A DNA stretch of 64,000 bases, taken from Psettodes erumei. Taxonomy: Eukaryota; Chordata; Actinopteri; Pleuronectiformes; Psettodidae. Position 1 is the first letter of the stretch. Every line of letters begins with the position of its first letter. The DNA lies in NCBI GenBank assembly GCA_016785225.1, contig JAFBJZ010000224.1, positions 2,189,001 to 2,253,000 on the forward strand, in the 5' to 3' direction. A program made the position numbers and the translations under genes. The notes beneath the pieces were generated by a model. It was not told the DNA's origin. It ran no database searches and saw only the letters and a program-made list of their open reading frames with translations. Shown in pieces: positions 49,236-59,177 of this stretch.

Positions 49236-49730
49236 ACATGGGCTAATTCTTCACCTGTGACAAAACGATGGTGCTGTTAGCATGTTTGTGGTCTGGTGCC
49301 GCTGCAGCGAGATTGTTTTTCCTCCTACATGTCAAATGTCATCTGGATTATAGACATTGGTTATTTCACTGGTGGAGGGAAAATGTTGCTTAAGGAAAGG
49401 TATGCAGAGGGTATCATAAATAAGAGTGCAGAAAAATATGGTCATTATATATATATATATTATACAGAGTAAGCAGCATTTTATTGTTATGGAACTAATA
49501 GAGGGATGCAGATAATGATTACTCTCATGATCCTTTACTCTGCCGGTTCTTTTCTCAGTAATTAATCAATGAATTGTTTGAACTCTAAATTACCAGTAAA
49601 TAGTGAGACATGTCCGTCAGTGTCCCAGAGCCCACTGTGACTTCTGCAGACTGTCACGTGATCATTTTAGCTCAAATTACAAATACCGGATCATATTTTA
49701 TAGGCTCATTGCATCTTTTCGATCTCTCAG

Positions 49731-49862
49731 ATAAATGTAGTGGAGTGAGAAGTACAATATTTCTCTCAGGGATATAGTGGAGTCAAATTGTAAAGTGGGG
49801 AGAAAATACTCAGGTAAAGTACAGGTACTTCAAATCTGTACTTAAGTACAGTATTGGGGAAC
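49731..49862 (+). repeat. teleost repeat fragment ('tacttaagtacag' family)
   Basis: The words 'gtagtggagtgagaagtaca', 'atatttctctcagg', 'aaaatactcaggtaaagt', 'acaggtacttcaaatctg' and 'tacttaagtacagtattggg' follow a family I recall as very common in percomorph genomes. No coding capacity. Confidence 0.8.
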
Positions 49863-52800
49863 TCTAAACTTTTTGGATAACTTTGTGATTTTATATTTTC
49901 CATTTGTTTTGTTTTTTTCTGGAAAGCTGACAATTTGGAGCCACAGCATAAGACTTTCATGTGCCAGCGGTCAAAAAACCAAAACAAAACAACAATAGCA
50001 TGCAAAGGTGGAAACTGATTCTGGCTCACATTAACCACAGCGGATTGCACATGTGCCTGCAGCACAATGATGTTTTCATGCTTTTATGCCCTAATACAAT
50101 CAAAGCAAAAGCCCTCTGCGCTCTGATGTGTCCCTCACTCTCCGGGACTGAATTTTCTTACTGTAATTGATTAGTGGGTGGAATGATACGAGGACCGACT
50201 GTGCAGTGTCTTGCTGGTAAATTTGCTCGCCAGGTTGGCAGCCGCAAATAAATGGCCTTTTAAAGGATTGTGCTATTCAGTCGGGGGGAAAAAGGAGCTA
50301 AAGGAAATTAGCTCGTGACTAACTTCCCAGTGGTCACAGTTTGACCGTCTTCAGTGTTGAGTGCACTGTGATGCTGTTGATGAAGCAACACTAGCCTCTG
50401 TCATCAATTAAGACACAATGTGCTGAAACGTTATTGTTTTAATGGCTTTATAATGAGCATACAAAAAACTGAACAAATACAGCAGGCATAGAGAGGAAAC
50501 TGCTCCCAATCAAAGAGCTTATTTTCTCAAAAGTCAGCGTGTTTCTTGTGTTCAGACTTGCACCAGGGGCCGAAGACAATTGGCTTTCAATCAGACAAAA
50601 GCTCAGAAACTCCCTCCACTTCTGAGACGGTCGGATTTAAAAGGGAGCCAAAGATCAAATTGCACTTAAGAGCCAAAGTGTGAGCAGTCTCGAGTTGCTG
50701 TTTAATGATGCCCTTTTGTTTGTTTTCTGGGAAATTCACTTTCTAATCTCCTGGAATCTGTGAGGGCTTGCCAGGGAGTGGTGCCACATAAAACCCCTTG
50801 ATTTCTTATTTTATCTGTGGACAACCAAATCGATCATCATCTCCCCCTTGCACCTGCTCCCCCCGCCCCACCCACCTCCCCTCCCCTCCCTCGCACCCCC
50901 AAAGAGATGGGCCCATGCTGTCCATCCTGCTCTTCAATAAGACTGTTTAGACAGTCTAGGCTATAGGCTATTTCAGGGGGAGAATGAGGCACTGGGTGGT
51001 CAAGAGCTCTTCAGTGTCTCCCAGACACAAGTGTGTGTTTTTAAAAAAAAAAAAAAAAAAAAGCATTGAAATTTCCCAGGATCTTGACACATCTAATTGA
51101 GATTTCATGCCCTATTTTCTCAGAGATCCAAAGCCTGACTTTCTTCCACTGCAAGCAGTATTTCCCCAAGGATCAAGATGAAAGAAATTGTTTTCAGGTT
51201 TTATTTGGTTTTTGTTGCTTTAAGGGGTTTTTTTTATCATGCTACAGCAGCTTTTCAATAAAAGTGCCTTTTTCCTGTTCCGTAGACAAAGTGACTGCAG
51301 TTGATTTGGTTTGTCTGAGAGGTAGTGAAAAAAATGAATTCCAATAAACTTTCTGTTTCTTTCATCATCACAGTTCATTTGACTGCGTGCATAGATTTGT
51401 CACAATTGCTGCCAGGAACGGCGATACATTTCGCGGCTGCTCTCATTCTTGTTCATTTCCCTTCTTCTGACCATTGCAGAATACCTTCAGCTGTTCGTGG
51501 CTGTCAGTCAAAATGTTTGACACAGGATTTAAAAAATGGTATTGCTCTTTACATTCTCCTTAAACTTAATATTTGATATTAGGACATATATTATAACTTT
51601 TTTCTCCAAGGTCTGAAAAAACACATAATGTACCCTATTTTGGGAATTCATTTTGGCAAAGCACAAATCAATACATAAAATAATTAATATTCACTAAAGC
51701 CCATTTGTCCCATATATATCACATATCAGTTTGTCTATCATTATGTGCTAATATGTCACGCTGTCATTTTTGTCTCTCTCGTCCCCGAGCTCCTGCAATG
51801 ACATCACCCAGTCTTGCATTACATAGCCCTAACAGTCACAGTGGGAGCACCAGCTTCCCAGCAGGACCCATATTGGATGGTCTGCAATCAATGACATCAT
51901 GCACGAGCAGCAGCCTCCAATACCATGGGGAAATATACAAAAAGGGGTAGTGATCTCAGTGCCCCGCTCCCAAAGCTTTTATTTTTTCCTCTGGTTTGGA
52001 GCAGGTGACACGACAGCGGGACATTAAGCAGCAGAAGAGCAAAGTCTTTAAGTGATTTTGTTCCTCTGGGTTTTTTTCTGTTTGTTATTTTTTTATTCCT
52101 CACGTCTTCAGTGCTTACATAGAAAGGATCTAGAAAAAAACCTGCAAGGTTGCAAAGAATGAAACATTTTAATATTCATGAAAATTTAGAAGACAAGATG
52201 AATACATAAAGAAATTCCTTGACATTACATACAATACCTCACATCTGTTGTAAGAAAGCCTGCTTCCCATACAATTAGACACCATTTTATCTGCAATACC
52301 AAAAAAGAGTTGATGTTTTAGAAAATCACAGCAGCTATGCAGCAGAATTGGAATACCATTTGGCAGCAAGACCTTTTTACATCCCAGGAACATTACAAAT
52401 TCAAGGATTACTTGGATCATATGGTGATATATGGACTGTACTGGGGTCAGTTTTGGAGCAGGGGTTAAAAATGATGGTGTGTCTATGCAATCGTAATACA
52501 AATAAATAAAGCTGCACTTAAAAATAGTTGTTATGCTGCTGAGAAATAAATGAGCAAAGCTGTAATTTGTCCCCAAAGAGAATCCTTGACAAAAACTTCA
52601 ACATTCCAGCTCACAAAAAATATGCAGTGTGCAGTTTAACATTCCTCCTCTACTTCCTTCTGATTGCAGCAATCTTTGGGCTAAAAGTGGAAAATCCACT
52701 TTCTTTCACGACCTTTTACAGCAATTTTGCTCATTACGCTCTTTTGCAGCCTTTCAGAGAGCTCATCTCGACATATTTTTGTCCAGTCCCAGCAGGGAGC

Positions 52801-53387
52801 ATTAATAATCACCTCCATGCAACACTGAGAGCATTGTCACACAAGTGGCTGCAGCACAGGGAGCGTTAATGTCTCAAAGGAACAACTATTGACATCTTAG
52901 TTTCGTTGCAAGAATCTATTGGATAGACAGAAGCCCAGTGTGTGACAAAATGCAGCCCTGTCATCCTCGCAGGCTGCCAGTAAGTGTGCAGGGAGGGTGT
53001 GGAGGTCAAGAGCGCTCACCCTTGACATTTAATAGCAGGAGGTGGGACCCGCTGGATCAGTCATACAGATTATCAATGAGCAGAGAGGAGATGAGAGGGT
53101 CCAAATGGAGAGGGGGTTAAAGTGGGAATATTTTATGACTTGTACCTTGGCACTAGAACTGACGTGGGGTTTTTTTTGTTGTTTTTTGCTTCATCAATGT
53201 GGTCATCTGTTAAATTAAAAAGAGGAAAAAGGAAAAAAGCTTCAACTTTCATTAGTAAAATACATTTTTCATCGCCATACCTTATAGTAACACATGAGTG
53301 GGGATTCTAGTCATTAATTTCCATTCACTGTTTGTTGTATAGGCTGCCATTTGGATTAATTATGAGCATTTTCCTTTGAAGTTCAAT

Positions 53388-53500
53388 GTGGTGGAGAAAA
53401 TATTTTGATCCTTTGGTGAAGTAAAAGTAGCAGTACCACGGTTCAAGAAATATTCCATTACAGGGAAAAAGTCCTGCATTAAACATTTAAGTCCAAGATT
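53388..53500 (+). repeat. teleost repeat fragment, other end of the 'tacttaagtacag' family
   Basis: The words 'gtgaagtaaaagtagcagta', 'caagaaatattccattacag', and 'ggaaaaagtcctgcattaaa' resemble the 'agtaaaagtactgcagtaa..atactccattacaagtaaaagtcctgcatt' half of the family represented at 49731. The copy is eroded. Confidence 0.65.
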
Positions 53501-53740
53501 TAAAACCGCTTTTCAATATTGCTTCTGGTTGAAGTGAAGCTAACATTAAGTTCTGCATGCTGTTGAATGCTTTGATCTGCAGCAGTGCGTCTTACTTTAT
53601 GAACTGATCACGTTTTGTTTGTCAAATGTTGATCTGAGCAGTAACTCCAGCAGTAAATCGTGTCAGATCGGCTCACATGAAACACATGTTGTGCGTGACC
53701 TGGGGTATTTCGTGATTTATGAGTCACTCGGGCAGAGAAG

Positions 53741-53754
53741 AGCGCCCCCTGCTG
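53741..53754 (-). promoter_or_regulatory. CTCF-like motif
   Basis: On the minus strand the bases read CAGCAGGGGGCGCT, the classic CTCF core. It lies between unique sequence and the candidate exon cluster at 54.3-55.0 kb, about 5.3 kb upstream of the promoter at 59 kb. A teleost repeat origin for this motif is possible. Binding is not shown. Confidence 0.4.
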
Positions 53755-54330
53755 TGTCTGATTATTGGCCCTGGTGCATGTTGAAAAAAAGATTTTCTGT
53801 CTCTGCTGCCCGAGTGGTTCAAGACCTTGGTGCTCCACATTACAAAGATGGATTAGGTTAATGACCCCGGCATTGACCTGCCTTCCCTCCAAGGGGGTGT
53901 ACATATTACACGCGTGTTCATATCTGTGGCCCTGAAATATAGACGGCTATCTGATCCCCGGTCAGGTTTGGAATGCTGGTGCTTTCTCTCCATTAGAGTT
54001 ATATTGCTTTACAGTAAAGAGTCCCCTGATGAACATATTTGCCACCTTTTAGCCCATGGCCAGTAAGTACAGTGCAGCATTACATAATTGCAGCTTTAAG
54101 TGGATCCCAAAACCCCTTATATTATTGTTTTTCCCCTGTGGACACACAGTTAATACTTTTGTTCACAGCAGATCTCAAGTACATAATTCTTGCTTCAAGA
54201 AAAGTTTATTTTTGCTACTAATGTTCCAAGATTTGGTTCTGTATTTCACCATGAGGGAACATGCGATAAGGTGAAAGTCTTAATGTTTGGAGGTTTTATT
54301 TAATTGTTGTTTTTTTCTTTTTTTCCCCAG

Positions 54331-54426
54331 GTCTGCCTGTAAGGCCACAGCCCTCAGACAGTCTTTCATGGGTGTGGTCAGGAAGTTGTTTGGGACACCA
54401 TCAGGGGGGAGGTGAATATTGGAGCA
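54331..54426 (+). other. candidate exon 54331-54426
   Basis: A very strong acceptor, 'tttttctttttttccccag', precedes; 'ggagca|gtaagt' is a perfect donor, and an alternative donor gtgaat is at 54412. Two frames are largely open, one reading SACKATALRQSFMGVVRKLF to a stop at 54413, the other open through the donor. I recognise neither. With 54959-55035 it could form 5' exons of a plus-strand transcript. Confidence 0.3.
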
Positions 54427-54958
54427 GTAAGTTCAGTTGATGTGAGCAACAAAGAAGGTGTTACAAAAAAAAACTTACAAAACGAAGGCTGCTGGTGAGT
54501 GAAAGGCAAGTCACTGCTGTCGGTGAAGAAGATGAAAGCCATACAGAAAGTCTTACAAGCTGCTCAGGGCTGTTGGTTGAATTCTTTATCCAGAGAGGGG
54601 AGGAGTTGCAAAATGCTAACCATGCAATTGTCAATCCCACAGGAAAAGGAAGAAGCTGAGGAAGAAGAAGGCGGTGGCAATGAACTGGTGTTTGTCACCT
54701 TGTTCATCACTGTGAAGAGAACTTAAGCTTCCTGAGTCTGAAAAAATCACTTTTCATTCAGTCCCTGTCCACCAGGTTTGCATGATGCACTCTAACTGTA
54801 AAATGATATGCTCTACTCCCAATTAATGTTTTATTTGGCCAGCTCGAGGGTGCTTCTAAAACAAAGTCAAACAGTGTCCGTCCTCCCACACTGTGCTGTG
54901 CTGTGCTTCTTTGTCTTCTTGGTGGAATCAACATGATTGTTTTCTTACTGTTCCCTAG

Positions 54959-55035
54959 GCATGGTGTAGCTGGCCAGGAGCATGCTGTGAGGGCCTGACA
55001 GGAAGATGGTGCTGCACCAGAGCAACGGGAGTCTG
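54959..55035 (+). other. candidate exon carrying a well-placed ATG
   Basis: The acceptor 'tgttttcttactgttccctag' and donor 'agtctg|gtaaga' are both good. Inside, an ATG at 55006 has a favourable context (A at -3, G at +4) and an in-frame TGA 18 bases upstream. It opens MVLHQSNGSL and ends on a codon boundary, as a first coding exon might. Two upstream ATGs (54961 and 54981) are followed quickly by stops. I do not recognise the peptide, and no continuation exon was found in the next 9 kb. Confidence 0.33.
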
Positions 55036-56899
55036 GTAAGATTGTGCAATGATTGTTGCCTTGGCTGCCACGCCGTGAAATCTCCTGAGCAGCATAATAT
55101 TTAATACACCAGTGCAATCCCTAGCCTAAATTATTGACTGCTAGGCTGTGATAATGTCTCTTGGGTGTTTAACATAATGTAAGCTGGGCTTTAAGACAGA
55201 GCCAAGCTGTAGCTGAAGTGAAAGAGTTTGTTTAGATGACAAGAAAAATTAGCTTAGCAGCCCCTTTATTAGGTGTTAATTTGTTGCCTCCATGTTTTCC
55301 CTGTCCAATTCTATTTCTGGAGAGGAGTCAGACAGAAGTACTGCTGCCTTTATATTTCCCTGGTTTATCCTGATATATTGACCCTTCCTTGCGTCTGATC
55401 TTTTAAATATAATCTCGCCAGCATGTAAGCCTTTCTGACATTCTTTTGAAACACACTTTCAGAAATCACGATTAAAAATAAGGGCAATAGGTCCATGTTC
55501 TTTCATTGTAAGAATTCTTATATGCTATCTAAATGCTAATGATCTAATTGATATTTGTGGGCATGAATAACTTCCCCCAGAGCCAGAAACCATAGCACGG
55601 AGACTTAAACATCTACTGTCAAACTGTAAAGCCTGGAAATACCTTTTTGTCTTAAAATGTTTGACTTTTGTTATGCAAATTGTGAGTAGCCTGAGCCAGA
55701 AAATGGGATGGATGTCAAACAATTTTAACGGAGTGTAAGTCAGGTTGTATGCACACATTACATTTCAGTTACCTGCCTTGTTTTGGACAATGTGTATGTT
55801 CAGTGAAACATGCTGTGCATCCTTATATACTATATATATAAGCAATTCCAGTTGCATGTTGCTGTAGACACTGTGAAATTACAGTTATGAAGACATCACA
55901 AATGAGTGCCCAGTTGTTCCTTCTCACTGCTTCCTATTTGTTGTAGTTGGGCCTAAGGTTAACATGGACTATTTCAGAAGTTTCCCAAGCAAACCTTTTT
56001 TAGTTTATATTTGCTCATAAAATGAAAATATGGATCATATTCATATTAGAAATCCAGAGTGGTATTTCCTGTACAGCTTTTCCTTCACCATTATCTATGA
56101 AATGAGACTACTTTCAACAGAATAAGATCCACCTCAGGCTTCTACATAATTTAAAATGTGATTGAAAGTATGGGTGACAGAGATTTTGCAGGAATTATTT
56201 TTTTGACACCATTTTGATTTTGTGTTCTTTGTACTTAAAAATCCTTTTTCAGTGAATGTGCTAGTTGTGTGGTGCAAGCAGGTGAGAGGACTTGAGATCT
56301 GCCAGTCATTTAAAGTATTGACAAAAGCTTCTAAACATACAGGGAAATATGAGTTTATTGGACAGTGCACATGATGTTAGTATGTGGTTAGATTTTCAGT
56401 CAAGTCTTATAAGGGTTGTCTGCAAATGCTTGTGAGCATGCAGTCTTTTGCCAGTGCGACTGCACGGCCTTATGTATTGAAACACTCCTTTTCATCGATC
56501 TCCCTTGTTGTATGTGTGCAAGCCTAACTGTTGCTCCACCCTCTGAGAGTCGACAAAAGATGTGCACGGGATATGTCTGCTGCCACTTCCTGGTGTACTT
56601 TGTGCATCGTGCTGGCTCTGCTGTGATATTACTGCAAGTAAAGCATAAAGAACGCGTTTTCTGCTGGTTAAAACGCGTCAGGGGAGCCCCCATTAACGCC
56701 CACCTTTGTTTGCAGCCCGTGGGTCGAGCACTGATGTGCTGACCGTTGACTGTAAGTCTCTGAGGCACATACTGTAGTGGAGAACTGCGCTGTCCGCGGT
56801 GCTGAAGCCAGCTGAATGCAGTGTTTGTGCTCTCTGCACCGACGTAAGTGAAATTATAGCAAATAATAAAAAAACAGACGCTGATTTCAGGTGCTTTAT
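55036..56899. other. non-coding AT-rich stretch
   Basis: No gene, repeat or microsatellite of note. If the 54959 exon is real, this would be intron. Confidence 0.5.
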
Positions 56900-57500
56900 T
56901 CTGACAGGTGATGATACGAGTGGGACATGCAGTGAAGGGGGCACGATGTAGCGACAAAGACACTCGTTGTGTGCCTGTTGGGATAATGTTTCGGACTTGT
57001 TTTATGAGCTGGGAGTCCACAAGGAGAAAGGAGCAATTGCAAGCACGCGAACGTAGCACGCACAGCTGCACTGACTTTAACCGTGTCCCCTTTCTTCGGG
57101 CGGTGTGGCGTAAAACGCGTTTTGTGAGGGGCAAAAGAAAACGAAAAATACACTCAAGTCGCGGTGTTCTTCCCGCCTGCTGCACCGTGCGTTTCTCGGC
57201 GAGGCGTCAAATGTCATATTAAGGGAAAACGCTTGATCAGTTTGAGTGACTGCGGCGAGGACGAATGGGATCTTGCGATTCGGGGGAAAGGGCGCTTTGA
57301 GCCCAGCGAGGACCGCGTTAGAGCCAATAGTGTTGAAGAGCCTCTGCGTGCATAAGCGGTGGATGGAGCTACTCTAGGTATACTTCCGCGTCCAGAGCGT
57401 GTTCATGTGTAGGTTGAATGGATGAAACGGAGGGAGCGGAGAGGTATAGGCACGCTGTGATACGGCCCTATATATCTGCCGGCAGGACTATCTTCCTTTT
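56900..57500. promoter_or_regulatory. CpG-rich block, possible promoter
   Basis: CpG dinucleotides are clearly denser here than in the preceding 50 kb (for example 'gcacgcgaacgtagcacgc', 'ggcgtaaaacgcg', 'ctgcggcgaggacgaatg'). A TATATAT word at 57471-57477 follows the block. I see no strong splice donor just downstream on the plus strand. A minus-strand open frame of about 261 codons (56400-57185) crosses it; it has no domain I recognise. The block could be a promoter or CpG-rich regulatory region, in either direction. Confidence 0.35.
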
Positions 57501-59029
57501 AAAGACAACCTCCTCCTTGCTTTGGTTTCCACTCAGTGATGTCGCGTATTTGTGTGGCGCACCTGTAAAGAGCGAGACAGGCAGAAGCCGGCTTTTTTTA
57601 ATTATTTGATTCCTTTTATTTCTTCTGTTCTTTTTTCCCTTATGTTTCATACATTTGCTGAAAGGAAATCATTTATGTGTTTTGATTTAATAAATATTTC
57701 ATTTCCTCATTTTATCTTGTTTGTGTTGGCTTTTATGTTTCCAAGTTTGAACTAAGAGAGCGGAATTGCGCTATTGGCCAGGTGTTTCATTCAGAGATTG
57801 TTTGCCTAAGGACGTCCATAACTTTCATTTATAGAAACGGTAAGATATTTTTTACACATTTGCTCATTCACCTGAAACATGTTCAATCGATTTTTCAGCC
57901 TGTGTCATTTCTGTGAGGACAGTGTGTAGCGCATATCATGCATTCTCTGGAGTCTCGGCATATCTTACTGCATGTGAACGCGATAGGAAAGTCACCGCGA
58001 TGCATTCATGCTTCCATTGACGGCTGATCTGAATTGCGGTGCCTTGGCATAACATAGACTTACGCGACGGGAGAAGTGGGTTCCGCACATGTGCTCATTG
58101 CAAAATCGCTCAAGGTTTCAGACATGGACAGACGCTTTTATTGCTCAGTGCGCAGAAATATAGGCCTTGGTAGAGTGCTGAAACGTGAGATCCGCATAGT
58201 AATCGGCTATTTTACCCCATCAAAAGTAAAAACCGTATCATGTTGGCAATATTAGAATGGCAGTGCTAAGATCATCATTTGAAATAATAGCTACGGGAAG
58301 CAAACTCCCCTAATTTATTTGATCTTTAAATAAAACTTGCATTTTTAGATCGCATCTAAATGTGAATACATTGTATTTAAACTTAGTGGCAGGTGATTTT
58401 TATGAAGTCAATGTTGAATTTAAATGCAAAATTTAACCCATACGGCTGAAGATTGTGTGCAACTCTGAAAGCAGTAATGCTATATAGGTTAAGTGCAGCC
58501 AGTATGTTGCTTATGTTTCTAATTTCTGCTTTCATGAGCACAATTGTGCTATTTCTGAATTTCCATGCAGATCTAAATTTTACAGCATAGACAACCCTGC
58601 ATTTACTAGTCCAAAAAAAACCCACTTTGGATTTGCATCCTGCCAAAGACAACTTTATCAGGTTATCCCCTTTTGGTTTGGCATTTTATTCCTATATTAT
58701 TGCCAAATACATATCTGTCCTGTAGGTGCAGAAATAATGTTAGTGAGAAATGTAATATTGAAACAGCAGTAAAATCCAGAGGTAATTGTATTGGATCAGA
58801 TTAAACCATCCCTAAATTTGCTGGTTTCCGCTGAATAACCCCAGGGACCCTTGTGACACCCAGAGGCAGCCTCGGGGGCTCTGCTCAAGCAATTTCCAAC
58901 AGTTTCATTGTATTTTTTTTTTTTTTTTTTACATTGTCACTTTGCCTGACGTAGCATTAGGACCGGCCCAGTGTACACCTGCAGCAAATCAACTCGTTAA
59001 TAGCTCATTTCCGGGGAAAACACGTAGCC
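57501..59029. other. non-coding stretch between two CpG-rich blocks
   Basis: AT-rich, with no gene supported. An 18-base T run at 58913-58930 lies about 100 bases before the promoter signals at 59 kb. Confidence 0.5.
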
Positions 59030-59091
59030 TCCCCTGATTGGCCGAGGGTCGGCTGATTAGTTTACTTAGGGTGGGCGCGTTCCCGCCCCCC
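59030..59091 (+). promoter_or_regulatory. putative core promoter (CCAAT, GC, E2F-like)
   Basis: Seen directly: an inverted CCAAT box (ATTGG, 59037-59041), GC-rich boxes ('gggtgggcgcg', 'cccgcccccc'), and 'gttcccgcc', which fits an E2F-type site. There is no TATA box at the usual distance. The start would fall in the pyrimidine run 'cccccttctaccg', similar to the TCT/5'TOP-type initiators of genes for translation and RNA-binding proteins. This is the best promoter signal in the window. The start site is inferred. Confidence 0.55.
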
Positions 59092-59177
59092 CCCCTTCTA
59101 CCGCGCAAACACCGCGAAAAGTTTGTCCACAGACTTTACATCAATAAATACAAGCAACGCCGATTCAACACCTCAAG
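59092..59177 (+). other. putative noncoding first exon of a plus-strand gene
   Basis: From the pyrimidine-rich start to 'cacctcaag|gtaaga', a near-consensus donor, about 86 bases contain no ATG with a lasting frame (none at all before the donor). This fits a short 5' untranslated exon, spliced to a coding exon further downstream. The next 400 bases stay CpG-rich, as is usual past a CpG-island promoter. No coding exon could be identified before the window ends, so the gene is unnamed. The start position is an estimate. Confidence 0.5.

Larger units (their letters stand above)
49236..54330. other. non-coding stretch with two related repeat fragments
   Basis: No gene is supported. A short AT tract (49446-49461) and an A run (51043-51062) are present. 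The parts 50150-50450 and 52600-52870 are unique and may be regulatory; the latter has a 100-codon open frame that I regard as chance. Two repeat fragments are listed separately. Confidence 0.5.

Noticed and set aside
52567..52869. 100-codon plus-strand frame with a hydrophobic start and a good AG acceptor inside it
   Set aside because: No donor or known domain; the block reads better as unique non-coding sequence.
53800..53830. tRNA-like word 'gagtggttcaagacc'
   Set aside because: No matching A-box, acceptor stem or cloverleaf could be drawn around it.
54499..54726. 75-codon frame with a Glu-rich tail
   Set aside because: The acidic run comes from a GAA-rich patch; another frame of the same patch gives a Lys/Arg run, so it is compositional.
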